Shown one piece after another: positions 36,784 to 46,361 of a DNA stretch of 64,000 nucleotides. Positions within the stretch are counted from its first letter, which is position 1; every line of letters begins with the position of its first letter. Origin of the DNA: Idiomarina rhizosphaerae (GTDB lineage Bacteria > Pseudomonadota > Gammaproteobacteria > Enterobacterales > Alteromonadaceae); assembly GCF_024159085.1 (NCBI RefSeq), contig NZ_JAMZDE010000001.1, positions 186,001 through 250,000 of the forward strand, written 5' to 3'. Both the position numbers and the translations under genes were made by a program. The notes below the pieces were generated by a model. It saw nothing but the letters and a program-made list of their open reading frames with translations. It was not told where the DNA came from and did not search any database.

Positions 36784-39318
36784 TTAGAAACTCGCTGTAG
36801 CTGATTGACATGCCTCAGTTCCGGTTTCACACAGCTCGTATACTACATCGCTTCCGTCAGACTCAAAGCGATCACGGTATCGACCTGAATTATCCAGGGT
36901 TTCGATAAACTCCCCATCACGATAAAGATCGACATCTCCAGAAGCTCCGCTCCAACGCAGGTCGACCAGCGTCGTACCATTACGCAAGTGAGTCGCACGA
37001 TAAATACTCAGTTCAATATCGGTAATACTGACATTAACTGACCGGGTGACACTATCAGAAAGCTCAGTTTCATCCGTAACCGTTAGTGTTACATCATAAA
37101 CGCCCGCTTCAGAGTAAGCATAGATCGGGCTAGCTTCTGTTGAAGTGTTACCGTCACCGAATTCCCAGAAGTAACTGGCAATGTCGCCATCGCTGTCTGA
37201 CGAAGTATTCGTAAAGGTCACAGTTAAGTCATCAACACTGGTTTCAAATCCGGCAACCGGAGCATCCGGCAAACCATCATCCTCTTCCACGGCTGATAAA
37301 GTTAATGACCAGTGATTTAGTGTGCCTGTATCAGCACCTGCATTATCTGAAACGGTCAACGTCCAGTCACCAGTCATATCTTCACCATTAAAGGTATCAA
37401 CAGACCAACTACGCACTAAATCTTCAGCGCTACCACCGGAACGGTCATGCAATACATGCTCAGTACCAGCGGGCGAGGTTAAGCTGACAATCAAGTCGCC
37501 CTGCCAGGTATGGGTAATATCCACACTCACGTCCGCACCGAAGACAACACCGGTTTCGGGTACATTAATGACTCGCGAAATACCCTCACTGTCATCATCA
37601 GGAATATCGGTATTTGCTGCGTCTTCGTAATAGAAGTCTGACAGACCTTGTGGCAGAACATACACAGCCGAACTTACTTCACGGGTAATTTCACCAGTTT
37701 CAGCATCGGAGCCACTGACGGTAATGCTGTACTCACCCCATTGTGTTTCATCGGTTGTATTCACCAGTACATCAACACTGTCACCTTCATTGGCTTGGCT
37801 TACAGATAAAGAAACATCCAGTTCAGGCTCAGCCGCAACACTTAAATCAACGGTGCCTGACCAATCTGCAATACTGTCAACATCAAGAGTAAAGGCAGCG
37901 TTCTCACCCGCTACAATTTCCTGTCTACCCGGAGATAAAGTTAACAGGTAAGTCGGCTCGGGATCGGCAGCTTCTAAAGCATTTAATGCGTTCAGACGCT
38001 TTCCTGAAGCCGTTTTACCCGATAATGCCGGAATACTCTCGCCTGAATCCATAAGAATTTGCTTTACTTCAGCAATGCTAAGACTCGGGTCAATGGACCA
38101 GACTAATGCGGCAACACCTGCAACATGTGGACTGGACATCGAGGTTCCGGTTGCAGTCGCGTAACCGCCATCTAAGTAGGTTGAAAGAATTTCCGTACCC
38201 GGAGCCCCTAAATCAACAGATTCCAGACCATAGGTTGAGTCCTCTTCCATATCATCAGTGCGCGTTGTATTGGCAACATTCACAATACCGTCGAGATCGT
38301 AACCACCAGGATAGCTTGCAGTGACGTCTGCATCGACCCCTGCGTTTCCGGCAGCCGAGACAAACATAATGCCCTGATCAATACTGTCGCTAATGGCTGT
38401 TTTTAAAGACTCTGAATAAGAACCACCACCCCAGGAGTTATTAGTCGCAACCAAATTAACACCATGGTTAACTTTTAAATTGGTCATGTAGTTAATACAT
38501 TCAATAGCGCCATCGGTATAACCGTCACCAAACTCGTCGAGAAATTGACAGCCGATTATTTGCACGTCCCAGTTAATTCCGGTAACCCCCGCGCCATTAT
38601 TTGATGTTGCACCAATGGTGCCTGCAACGTGTGTACCATGACCATTCTCATCCATAGGATCACCGGTGGACGTTATAGCCGAGTAACCATAGCAATCATC
38701 GACAACACCGTTGCCATCGTCATCTTCCCCGTTATCACAGACTTCACCCGGGTTGACCCACATGTTTCCAGCTAAATCAGGATGGGTGTAGTCAACACCA
38801 CTGTCGATTACGCCAATAACAATATTACTGTCGCCGGTCGTAATATCCCAGGCTGGCCGGGCATCAATATCCGCACCCGGCGTACCGCCGCTCTGCCCGG
38901 TATTTTCCAGCGCCCACATATCGCCGAAGCCAGGATCATCCGGAGTAGCAAGAATATTGAACTTGGGATCTTTTGAATCGTTAATACTAATAACGTAATT
39001 AGGCTCAGCAACCTCAACCAGCGGATGCTGAGACAGACGCTTGATTAACGCATCACGCTGTTTTGCATTGCGTACGTTAACTTTAGCAATTCGGCCATCA
39101 GCAATATGACGCATTGCGATATCACGACCACTGTCATCGAGTGCGCGTAAACTGCCGCCCGCATTTTTGATTAAGTCTTGCCGTTGTTCTTTCGTCACTG
39201 ACTGCTTAAACATCACCAGCAATGAATCATCATCAGCTTTCTTATCGGTTGCCGCTACAGCTGAACCTGCGGCCAACGCTATAGAAATACCAACGACTAA
39301 CTTTTTAATATTAGCCAT
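36784..39318 (-). CDS. Large secreted subtilase with P-domain and PKD domain
   Basis: Exported S8 peptidase of 844 residues. Signal peptide (IALAAGSAVA), propeptide, catalytic Asp (IGVIDSGVDYTHPDL), His (ENGHGTHVAGTIGA) and Ser (TGTSMSSPHVAGVAAL). Downstream are a beta-rich spacer, a proprotein-convertase P-domain (HTWQGDLIVSLTSPAGTEH), a PKD domain (SYFWEFGDGNTSTEASPIY) and a final Fn3-like segment with two Cys (CETGTEACQ). It is likely exported to degrade protein in the medium. Start ATG lies after a standard purine-rich site. Confidence 0.9.
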   Translation of the reverse strand: MANIKKLVVGISIALAAGSAVAATDKKADDDSLLVMFKQSVTKEQRQDLIKNAGGSLRALDDSGRDIAMRHIADGRIAKVNVRNAKQRDALIKRLSQHPLVEVAEPNYVISINDSKDPKFNILATPDDPGFGDMWALENTGQSGGTPGADIDARPAWDITTGDSNIVIGVIDSGVDYTHPDLAGNMWVNPGEVCDNGEDDDGNGVVDDCYGYSAITSTGDPMDENGHGTHVAGTIGATSNNGAGVTGINWDVQIIGCQFLDEFGDGYTDGAIECINYMTNLKVNHGVNLVATNNSWGGGSYSESLKTAISDSIDQGIMFVSAAGNAGVDADVTASYPGGYDLDGIVNVANTTRTDDMEEDSTYGLESVDLGAPGTEILSTYLDGGYATATGTSMSSPHVAGVAALVWSIDPSLSIAEVKQILMDSGESIPALSGKTASGKRLNALNALEAADPEPTYLLTLSPGRQEIVAGENAAFTLDVDSIADWSGTVDLSVAAEPELDVSLSVSQANEGDSVDVLVNTTDETQWGEYSITVSGSDAETGEITREVSSAVYVLPQGLSDFYYEDAANTDIPDDDSEGISRVINVPETGVVFGADVSVDITHTWQGDLIVSLTSPAGTEHVLHDRSGGSAEDLVRSWSVDTFNGEDMTGDWTLTVSDNAGADTGTLNHWSLTLSAVEEDDGLPDAPVAGFETSVDDLTVTFTNTSSDSDGDIASYFWEFGDGNTSTEASPIYAYSEAGVYDVTLTVTDETELSDSVTRSVNVSITDIELSIYRATHLRNGTTLVDLRWSGASGDVDLYRDGEFIETLDNSGRYRDRFESDGSDVVYELCETGTEACQSATASF

Positions 39319-39635
39319 TTTGCTTCCTCTGTCTTGTTGTTTTATGAGTTATCGTCGTGCCTAAAACTTAAGCACTAGAAAATAACTAGCATATTTTTGA
39401 CGTAAAGATATCTCGAAAGATATAGCTTTACAAAATCTGATCACAAATAGGAAAAAAGGGCTAGCCCGTTTGGGGCAGAGAGGTACAGATAAATCTTCAA
39501 GAGCATGAAAAATAATGATATTTCAATTCAAAAACATCATGAACGCGTCACATAAAATACCCCTTTCATACGATTGTTCAGCTCTCTGAACCACCTATTC
39601 TTGTTAACGGAATTATTAACAAGAGGTGTTCCGCT
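39319..39635. promoter_or_regulatory. Divergent promoter region, protease and curli operon
   Basis: An AT-rich 317-bp gap with no gene. It must hold the promoters of the protease (leftward) and of csgB (rightward). A perfect inverted repeat, CTTGTTAA-N8-TTAACAAG at 39600-39623, ends against the csgB ribosome site (AAGAGG). I found no convincing CsgD box. Confidence 0.5.
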
Positions 39636-40043
39636 TTGACTTACAAAAAACAACTTTTAGCAGCATTGGTTTTGCTTTTTGTCTCACTCCCCGGAGTGGC
39701 AAAAGACATTCCTGTTGCGCTAGCAGGGTTACTGGAGCGGCAGGCCCTTGCAAACCATGCAGAAATTGCTCAACTCGGATCTTATAACCTCACTTCTGTT
39801 ATTCAGTCGGGCGAGCAAAATTATGCGTATTTGGTTCAGTCGGGCTTTGAGAACACTCTGAGTCTGGAACAGCAAGGGTTCAATAATTCTGTCACTGCAG
39901 AACAATCAGGACGCGGTAATTCAGCGACCATCCTGCAATTGGGGAATAGCAATCTTATTCAGCTACAACAGCTGGGTAATGACAATGCTATCACTATCCA
40001 ACAATCAGGCTCTGCCGCTGAAATGTCCATCACGCAGTTTTGA
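39636..40043 (+). CDS. csgB: CsgB-like curli nucleator
   Basis: Exported protein of 135 residues: signal peptide (LLFVSLPGVA) and about four curlin repeats with the pattern Q-x-G-x-x-N (SVIQSGEQNYAYLVQSG, AEQSGRGNSATILQLG). The start is TTG, with AGAGG nine bases upstream; no ATG fits. First gene of the curli operon, 24 bp before csgA. Small size and short repeat number fit the minor nucleator CsgB. Confidence 0.8.
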   Translation: MTYKKQLLAALVLLFVSLPGVAKDIPVALAGLLERQALANHAEIAQLGSYNLTSVIQSGEQNYAYLVQSGFENTLSLEQQGFNNSVTAEQSGRGNSATILQLGNSNLIQLQQLGNDNAITIQQSGSAAEMSITQF

Positions 40044-40067
40044 TTACAACAATTACGGAGAACAATC

Positions 40068-41555
40068 ATGTCGAAAATACTCATAAAGAAAAGTGCCATC
40101 GCTCTTGCTTTAGGCATTGCCTTTGCAGGTAGCGCTGTTGCCGAAAACCATGTTGCCGTCGTCAATCAGGAGTCGGCTGGCGCCGTTGAAATTGGCAACG
40201 AAGTCTATGTCGAACAAGCAGGTCTTGTACACTGGGCGTATGCCGACCAATACGGTGACGATAACGTTACATCGCTGCTTCAGTTTGACGAGTGGCAGGA
40301 AGCTTATGCCTACGTAACCGGTGACTTCAACTTAGCCGAAGGCGAGCAGTCTGGATTTTGGAACGTTTTTAATGCTGATGTCGTTGGTGATGACAACTGG
40401 TTATCTGCTTATCAGGAAGGTAGTTTGAACTCTGCCAGCATTTTCCTACAAGGTGACGGTAACACAGCAATTGCTGACCAGTCTGGTATTGCAAACGAGG
40501 CAACCATCGATCTAAGCGGTGACTATAACGCAGCAGAAATTTATCAGTCAGGCGATTCCAACTGGAGCAACTTCCAGATTTCAGGCAGTGATAACCTGTT
40601 CTTAAGTGAACAGTCTGGCTCACTGAATGAATCAGGCTATTTCAATGCTTCAGGCGACCGCAATACTTTTGAAGCATCACAAGAAGGTGACGGTAACGTT
40701 GCAGGTGTTGTTGGTGCAAATGGCGATGACAACGAAGTTTATGCTCAGCAATATGGTTCATCAAACGTTTTTATAGCCCGAGACTTAGAGGGTAACGAAA
40801 ACTTTGTCGATGTGTTTCAGGACGGTTCAGCAAACGAATTCCTGATTCAGCCTATTCAGGGCGAAGCCAACTTTATTGTCGTTCAGCAGCAAGGTAGCTC
40901 AAACGTTGTTGAAGCCGCGAATGGCATGATTGGTAACGACAACTTAATTGATGCATACCAACGCGGAGACAATAACTACGCAGTATTTGCGACCGAAGGC
41001 GACATGCATAATGTTGAGCTTGAGCAGGTAGGCGATAACAACACTGCCGTCGGTGAATCTTACGGTGAGCAAAATGACATCATGGTCAGCAGCCGTGGTG
41101 ATGACAACTTTAACGGAGTGGCTGTACAGGGCGTATCTAACGACATTCAGAGCCGTCAGCGCGGTGATACAAACACAGCCGAAGTTGTGTTTGTTGGTGA
41201 CGATAACGATGTCATGTCTAACCAGGTTGGTAACGGTAACGTAACTCTTGCTTACTCTTACGACGCAGGCACAACGTCAGGCAACACGTTAGATTCCGAA
41301 CAGCAAGGTGATATTAACTTAATCGATACCATTATTGGTGGCGATGAAAACCTAATCAGCTTCTATCAGGAAGGTAATAGCAACGTTATCGCCGGAGATG
41401 GCGGTTCGTTCATTGTTGGCGGTAGCCAAGGCAGTGTTGATATTCAGCAAGTAGGTGACTACAACGTTGTTACCGGCGGTCAGGCCAGTGACGGCAACAC
41501 TATGAGCGTATATCAGCAAGGCGACTACAACGTCGCTACTGTTATTCAATACTAA
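40068..41555 (+). CDS. csgA: CsgA-like major curlin, unusually long
   Basis: Secreted amyloid subunit of 495 residues. Signal peptide (ALGIAFAGSAVA) then about twenty imperfect 20- to 22-residue repeats built on Q-x-G-D-x-N (DGNTAIADQSGIANEA, GDNNTAVGESYGEQN). E. coli CsgA has 151 residues and five repeats. Many repeats carry Asp and Glu, so the protein is acidic. GGAG precedes the ATG. Secretion would use the CsgG pore encoded downstream. Confidence 0.85.
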   Translation: MSKILIKKSAIALALGIAFAGSAVAENHVAVVNQESAGAVEIGNEVYVEQAGLVHWAYADQYGDDNVTSLLQFDEWQEAYAYVTGDFNLAEGEQSGFWNVFNADVVGDDNWLSAYQEGSLNSASIFLQGDGNTAIADQSGIANEATIDLSGDYNAAEIYQSGDSNWSNFQISGSDNLFLSEQSGSLNESGYFNASGDRNTFEASQEGDGNVAGVVGANGDDNEVYAQQYGSSNVFIARDLEGNENFVDVFQDGSANEFLIQPIQGEANFIVVQQQGSSNVVEAANGMIGNDNLIDAYQRGDNNYAVFATEGDMHNVELEQVGDNNTAVGESYGEQNDIMVSSRGDDNFNGVAVQGVSNDIQSRQRGDTNTAEVVFVGDDNDVMSNQVGNGNVTLAYSYDAGTTSGNTLDSEQQGDINLIDTIIGGDENLISFYQEGNSNVIAGDGGSFIVGGSQGSVDIQQVGDYNVVTGGQASDGNTMSVYQQGDYNVATVIQY

Positions 41556-41566
41556 AAAGTAAGGTT

Positions 41567-41595
41567 AGCGGCTGCCTCATTTTGACGCAGCCGCT
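41567..41595 (+). terminator. Attenuator between csgA and csgE
   Basis: AGCGGCTGC and GCAGCCGCT form a perfect nine-base stem with an eleven-base loop, followed by TTCTTAATCTTT. It would lower transcription of the csgEFG secretion genes relative to the structural genes. Confidence 0.7.
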
Positions 41596-41607
41596 TTCTT
41601 AATCTTT

Positions 41608-41985
41608 ATGCTAAAGAAACTCATTCTACTCGTTCTGTTGTTTACTCCGGTTAGTCAGGCTGACGAAATAGAGCTTGGCGGCATGGTGCTGGATCGAACC
41701 ATTTCACGTTTCGGTAAAGACTTCTTCTTTTACTACACCAGCTATTGGCGTGACATTCCCTCAACCAATGGTATTACCGTAGTTATTCACGAGCAGGTCT
41801 ATCCTCAGGCTGGCACCTATTTGTGGGTGGAGATGGAGCAAACCAAGATATTCCAGACCTACTTCGGAAGACGGCAAAACGATGTCAAGAAAATGGCCGA
41901 ACAAGCCATTTTGATCAGTATTAACGAAGTCGCGCGAGTGAAAGCGGACTCTGTATTTGATACGCCACAAGATAATAATTTTTAA
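41608..41985 (+). CDS. csgE: CsgE-like curli secretion chaperone
   Basis: Periplasmic protein of 125 residues with a signal peptide (LLFTPVSQA) and the CsgE pattern: DRTISRFGKDFFFYYTSYWR, a VIHEQVYPQAGTYLWVE strand pair and QTYFGRRQNDVKK. CsgE delivers CsgA to the CsgG pore. It lies between csgA and csgF. Confidence 0.88.
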   Translation: MLKKLILLVLLFTPVSQADEIELGGMVLDRTISRFGKDFFFYYTSYWRDIPSTNGITVVIHEQVYPQAGTYLWVEMEQTKIFQTYFGRRQNDVKKMAEQAILISINEVARVKADSVFDTPQDNNF

Positions 41986-41996
41986 AGGCGCAGATT

Positions 41997-42380
41997 ATGA
42001 AATCACGTTGGCTCTTCATTGGTTTTTTGTTTACGGCAGTGAATGCCGCAGCAACTGAAATTGTCTATCAACCTATCAACCCGAGCTTTGGCGGAAACCC
42101 AATGAACGGGAGTTTTTTATTACAAAAAGCACAAAGTCAGAATGCTCATTCGGCTCCTGACACCGACCGCTCTTTTGTTGATCGTTTCCGTGAAGCGTTA
42201 GAGCGTAATATCATCAATTCACTTACCCGTCGTATTGCGGATGGCGAAATTGTTGAAGGCCTGTATGACACAGGTGAGTACACGGTTGAAGTTGTTGGTC
42301 AGCCAGACGGTAGCGTTATTGTCTACATCACTCATAACGGCAGTGGTGAACAGACTGTTATCACCATGCCTTCAATATAA
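41997..42380 (+). CDS. csgF: CsgF-like curli assembly factor
   Basis: Exported protein of 127 residues. After the signal peptide (TAVNAAA) comes the conserved N-terminus YQPINPSFGGNPMNGSFLL, which in CsgF inserts into the CsgG pore. Eleven bases separate it from csgE. Confidence 0.92.
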   Translation: MKSRWLFIGFLFTAVNAAATEIVYQPINPSFGGNPMNGSFLLQKAQSQNAHSAPDTDRSFVDRFREALERNIINSLTRRIADGEIVEGLYDTGEYTVEVVGQPDGSVIVYITHNGSGEQTVITMPSI

Positions 42381-42395
42381 GTGAGGATAATGATC

Positions 42396-43151
42396 ATGCG
42401 TAAAGTTCTCCTCATTTTAGCTTCGCTTGTTATGAGCGGCTGCGCGTTAATGCCCAAGCCGACGGACATCAATATACAGCCCGCTGAAATTGACGCGCCC
42501 AGCTCAACAATGACAACTTTGAAACAAAGCCCATTACCCCAGACCCGTATTCCGGTATCGGTTTATGCCTTTAGGGATCAAACCGGGCAGTATAAACCAC
42601 AAGCTAACGTTTCCAGCTTTTCTACCGCAGTGACTCAAGGTGCAACCTCTATGCTCACTCAAATGTTACTGGAATCAGGTTGGTTCTTACCTATGGAGCG
42701 AGAAAACCTGCAAAATTTGTTAACTGAGCGAAAAATTCATAACTCAGGCAAAAATAAAGAGCTCCCTCCGCTAAGTGAGGCCAGATTGTTGCTAGAGGGC
42801 GGAATTATAAGCTACGACACCAATGTCAGTACCGGAGGTATCGGCGCAGAGTATTTTGGTATTGGTGCATCGGAACTCTACCGGGAAGATCAGGTATCCG
42901 TCTATCTACGAGCGGTAGACGTTTATAGTGGGCAGGTACTGGTGTCGGTATCAGCTAATAAAAAAGTGTTCTCACAAGAGCTACGGGCGGGTCTGTTTCG
43001 CTACGTGTCTCTCAACCGGCTGGCCGAATTCGAGGGCGGCTATTCAACCAACGAACCGGTTCAATTGTCGGTAAAACAAGCCATGGAGAGAGCGCTGGTG
43101 GAATTAATAGAAAAAGGCCTGGAAATGGGTTATTGGCGTGCAGAAAGTTAA
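42396..43151 (+). CDS. csgG: CsgG-like curli secretion pore lipoprotein
   Basis: Outer-membrane lipoprotein of 251 residues forming the curli export pore. Lipobox LVMSGC; then VSVYAFRDQTGQYKPQ, WFLPMERENLQNLLTERKI and GGIGAEYFGIGASELYREDQ, all CsgG signatures. The ATG at 42396 has AGGA eight bases upstream; a GTG directly after the csgF stop is also in frame. It ends six bases from the convergent csgD-like gene. Confidence 0.95.
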   Translation: MRKVLLILASLVMSGCALMPKPTDINIQPAEIDAPSSTMTTLKQSPLPQTRIPVSVYAFRDQTGQYKPQANVSSFSTAVTQGATSMLTQMLLESGWFLPMERENLQNLLTERKIHNSGKNKELPPLSEARLLLEGGIISYDTNVSTGGIGAEYFGIGASELYREDQVSVYLRAVDVYSGQVLVSVSANKKVFSQELRAGLFRYVSLNRLAEFEGGYSTNEPVQLSVKQAMERALVELIEKGLEMGYWRAES

Positions 43152-43157
43152 CCAGCG

Positions 43158-43802
43158 TTAAACGGATGTCGCGTAACTGGACCACTTTAGTAATTCGACC
43201 CGGTTACGCGCGCCGGTCTTTCGAAAAATAGAAGATAAGTGTGTTTTCACAGTATGAGCACTAATATTTAAGTGCTCAGCAATTTCCTTATTGCGAGCAC
43301 CAGTAGCAACCAGCTCTATAACTTTTAACTCTTGTGGTGTAAGAGAGTTAATTTGAGACACGGTAGTAAAAGAGTCATCCGCTTGCCGCCGCAGCATCAT
43401 TTCTTCAATCTTATTTGAAAGCAATGAGCGCGGATAATAGAGTTCCCCCTGACTAATAACTTTTATCGCGGTCAGTACCCGGTCTAAATGGTCGTTTTCA
43501 TAAATAATACCGCGGGCACCAAGGTTCAGGGCTTGAATAGGCCGAACATCGTCTTTTCTCGCATTAACCAGAAATAAAGGATAGGTTTTGGTTAACGCAG
43601 CAATTTCACTGGTGATGTGGGAACGGGATAACTGCTCCGTTCCCAGAGAATAGGCCACCATGGTTTCGGACTCTGGCGAATGACCAACCAGTTCAGAAAA
43701 TGCACGATGGACGACTGATATCTCTAAGGATTCTGCGAGCAACCCTAAGTTCTGCGTACGTTTTTGGTGTTCGATTAAAGCTAACCGAGTGTAACGCCCC
43801 AT
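43158..43802 (-). CDS. csgD: CsgD-like LuxR-family regulator
   Basis: Regulator of 214 residues. The N-terminal part resembles the non-phosphorylated receiver of CsgD and lacks the usual acidic pocket; the C-terminal LuxR helix-turn-helix is SLTPQELKVIELVATGARNK, NISAHTVKTHLSSIFRKTGARNR. It is convergent with csgG, so it is placed at the opposite end of the operon from E. coli. Control of the curli operon is inferred. Confidence 0.78.
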   Translation of the reverse strand: MGRYTRLALIEHQKRTQNLGLLAESLEISVVHRAFSELVGHSPESETMVAYSLGTEQLSRSHITSEIAALTKTYPLFLVNARKDDVRPIQALNLGARGIIYENDHLDRVLTAIKVISQGELYYPRSLLSNKIEEMMLRRQADDSFTTVSQINSLTPQELKVIELVATGARNKEIAEHLNISAHTVKTHLSSIFRKTGARNRVELLKWSSYATSV

Positions 43803-44162
43803 AACAGCCCCCCTAAACCTAAAGACCTACTTTTTATCACTGTACTTCTCTTCTTATATTCCTCTTATATTACATTTTTCCAACGACTCATGTAGCTCTT
43901 TACAATATATGATTAAAATTTGTGCTGAAAGACATAGCACCTTAGAACATGTAACAAAATGTAACAAGCATTCTAATTTATCTCATGCCATTTAAAATAA
44001 AGAGCGACAGGCTTACCTTCCCCGGCGAAATAAGCGACAAAAAGGCTGTGATCCCGTATAATGTTGGTCAGCAGATAAAGTTGAGTGTTTTAGTCAGGTA
44101 TTTTATACTGTCGGCCAGTAACGGGCGAAACTCCCATCCGCAGCTTTTAGAGTGGGTAAATC
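43803..44162. promoter_or_regulatory. Leader region of csgD-like gene and suf operon
   Basis: A 360-bp gap. The left part is AT-rich and must hold the csgD-like promoter (leftward). The right part holds the IscR-type suf promoter at 44077-44109. An open frame of 61 codons at 43985-44170 overlaps the promoter and sufB and is judged not to be a gene. Confidence 0.6.
44077..44109 (+). promoter_or_regulatory. suf promoter with IscR type 1-like site
   Basis: TTGAGT (44081) and TATACT (44104) are spaced by exactly 17 bp. Overlapping them, 44077-44101 reads AAAGTTGAGTG and TTTTAGTCAGGTAT in succession, agreeing with the published IscR type 1 consensus at 23 of 25 positions (mismatches in the first triplet and in GACT, here GAGT). 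Binding there would cover the -35 element and repress. Confidence 0.75.
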
Positions 44163-45599
44163 ATGAGTGAACAGATTGATCAGGCGCTTGCGCGTAAATA
44201 CGACGCAGGCTTCGTTTCAGAAATAGAGTCAGAAACTTTCCCAATTGGTTTGGACGAAGACGTCATTGCCCGTCTGTCCGCCATTAAGGGTGAACCTGAA
44301 TGGATGCTGGAATGGCGTCTGAAGGCTTATCGCACCTGGTTAAAAATGGAAGAGCCTGACTGGGCACACGTCGATTATCCCAAAGTAGATTACCAGTCAA
44401 TTTCATATTACTCCGCACCTAAGAGTATGAAAGACAAGCCTAAGTCTTTAGACGAGGTTGATCCGGAACTGCTACGCACATACGAAAAGCTGGGTATTCC
44501 TCTGCATGAGCAGGAAATGCTCGCAGGCGTAGCTGTTGATGCAGTCTTCGACTCAGTATCCGTGGTCACAACATTCCGCGAGAAGCTGGAAGAAGCAGGA
44601 GTTATCTTCTGCCCTATCTCCGAAGCCCTTCATAAGTACCCTGACTTAGTTAAAAAGTACTTAGGTACTGTAGTTCCTCGTGGCGATAACTTCTTTGCTG
44701 CGCTGAACAGTGCCGTATTCACCGATGGTTCATTTGTTTATATTCCAAAAGGCGTTCGCTGCCCTATGGAACTATCAACTTACTTCCGCATAAACGAACA
44801 GAACACCGGTCAGTTTGAACGTACGTTAATCGTTGCCGAAGAAGGCAGCCATGTCAGTTACCTCGAAGGTTGTACTGCACCCCAGCGCGACGAAAACCAA
44901 TTACACGCAGCCGTAGTTGAGCTTGTTGCACTAGATGATGCCGAGATCAAATACTCGACGGTGCAAAACTGGTACCCGGGCGACGAAAACGGCAAAGGTG
45001 GTATCTACAACTTTGTCACTAAACGCGGCCTGTGTGAGAAAAACGCTAAAATCTCCTGGACTCAGGTAGAAACAGGCTCAGCCGTCACCTGGAAGTACCC
45101 AAGCTGTATTCTTAAAGGTGACAACAGCGTTGGTGAATTCTACTCGGTCGCATTAACTCGCGGAAAACAACAAGCCGATACCGGCACCAAAATGATTCAC
45201 TTAGGTAAAAACACTAAGTCCACCATCATTTCCAAGGGTATTTCCGCTGGTCGCAGTAATAACGCTTACCGTGGTCTGGTGCGTATGGGCCCTGGTGCTG
45301 AAGGCGCGCGTAACTTTACCGAATGTGATTCGCTGCTTATTGGCGACCAGTGCGGCGCACACACATTCCCGTATATTGAAAGCAGCAATCCAACCGCGAT
45401 TGTTGAGCACGAAGCCACCACCTCTAAGGTGAGTGACGATCAATTATTCTTATGTCGGCAACGAGGCCTGGACCCTGAAAAAGCAGTCTCAATGATTGTA
45501 AATGGCTTCTGTAAAGAGGTATTCCGCGAACTGCCAATGGAGTTTGCGGTGGAAGCCGGTAAGTTGCTTGAAATCAGTCTTGAAGGTTCAGTGGGGTAA
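44163..45599 (+). CDS. sufB: SufB Fe-S cluster scaffold subunit
   Basis: Scaffold protein of 478 residues of the SufBCD complex, which builds Fe-S clusters under stress or iron shortage. Family segments: [54 protein letters not shown] and [21 protein letters not shown] with the conserved Cys and Glu near the cluster-building site. First gene of the operon, 54 bp after the -10 element. Confidence 0.97.
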   Translation: MSEQIDQALARKYDAGFVSEIESETFPIGLDEDVIARLSAIKGEPEWMLEWRLKAYRTWLKMEEPDWAHVDYPKVDYQSISYYSAPKSMKDKPKSLDEVDPELLRTYEKLGIPLHEQEMLAGVAVDAVFDSVSVVTTFREKLEEAGVIFCPISEALHKYPDLVKKYLGTVVPRGDNFFAALNSAVFTDGSFVYIPKGVRCPMELSTYFRINEQNTGQFERTLIVAEEGSHVSYLEGCTAPQRDENQLHAAVVELVALDDAEIKYSTVQNWYPGDENGKGGIYNFVTKRGLCEKNAKISWTQVETGSAVTWKYPSCILKGDNSVGEFYSVALTRGKQQADTGTKMIHLGKNTKSTIISKGISAGRSNNAYRGLVRMGPGAEGARNFTECDSLLIGDQCGAHTFPYIESSNPTAIVEHEATTSKVSDDQLFLCRQRGLDPEKAVSMIVNGFCKEVFRELPMEFAVEAGKLLEISLEGSVG

Positions 45600-45602
45600 A
45601 AC

Positions 45603-46361
45603 ATGCTATCGATTAAAGACCTGCACGCACGTGTGGAAGAAACAACAATTTTGAAAGGCCTGAATCTGGAAATAAAACCCGGCGAAGTACATGCCATTAT
45701 GGGTCCTAACGGTGCCGGTAAAAGTACTTTAGGCTACGTTTTATCCGGCCGCGACGGCTACGAGGTAGAAAGCGGCAGCGTGGAAATGGACGGTAAAGAT
45801 TTACTGGACATGGAAGTGGAAGAACGCGCTCAGGCCGGATTATTCCTGGCATTCCAATATCCGGTTGAAATTCCCGGCGTAAGCAACATGGAATTCATGA
45901 AGGAATCCGTGAATGCACTACGTGAAGCGCGTGGCGAAAAATCTTTAAGCTCTGCAGAGTTTTTGAAAAAAGCAAAAGAAGCCTGTAAGCAAGTTGAATT
46001 ACCGCTGGATTTCTTAAAGCGTGGTGTCAATGAAGGCTTTTCCGGTGGTGAGAAAAAGCGTAACGAAATTATGCAGCTGATCATGCTGGAGCCTAAACTG
46101 GCCATTCTTGATGAGTCCGACTCAGGTCTGGACGTTGACGCATTGCAGGTTGTCGCCAATGGCGTTAACAGCCAGCGCGACGGCAAGCGCAGCTTTATCG
46201 TGGTTACCCACTATCAACGCCTTCTGGATTACATCCAGCCTGACTACGTTCACATTCTGTCAAAAGGCAAAATTGTGAAAAGTGGCGGCCCTGAGCTAGC
46301 TAAAGAAGTTGAAGCTTCAGGCTACGCCTGGTTAGCGGAAGCAGAAGGAGCAGATGCATGA
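45603..46361 (+). CDS. sufC: SufC ABC-type ATPase
   Basis: ATPase subunit of 252 residues that drives the SufB-SufD scaffold. Walker A GPNGAGKSTLGY, signature FSGGEKKRNEI, Walker B LAILDESDSGLDVDAL, and a switch His in VVTHYQRLLDY. ATGA overlap with sufD. Confidence 0.97.
   Translation: MLSIKDLHARVEETTILKGLNLEIKPGEVHAIMGPNGAGKSTLGYVLSGRDGYEVESGSVEMDGKDLLDMEVEERAQAGLFLAFQYPVEIPGVSNMEFMKESVNALREARGEKSLSSAEFLKKAKEACKQVELPLDFLKRGVNEGFSGGEKKRNEIMQLIMLEPKLAILDESDSGLDVDALQVVANGVNSQRDGKRSFIVVTHYQRLLDYIQPDYVHILSKGKIVKSGGPELAKEVEASGYAWLAEAEGADA

Noticed and set aside
39420-39600. CsgD-binding box upstream of csgB
   Set aside because: A GGGGCAGAGAGG stretch is only loosely similar to the known site.
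40068-41555. Regular repeats resembling a CRISPR or satellite array
   Set aside because: They are imperfect codon-level repeats of a curlin protein, with an intact frame and signal peptide.
43985-44170. Open frame of 61 codons before sufB
   Set aside because: It covers the suf -35/-10 promoter, lacks a ribosome site, overlaps the sufB start and matches no family.
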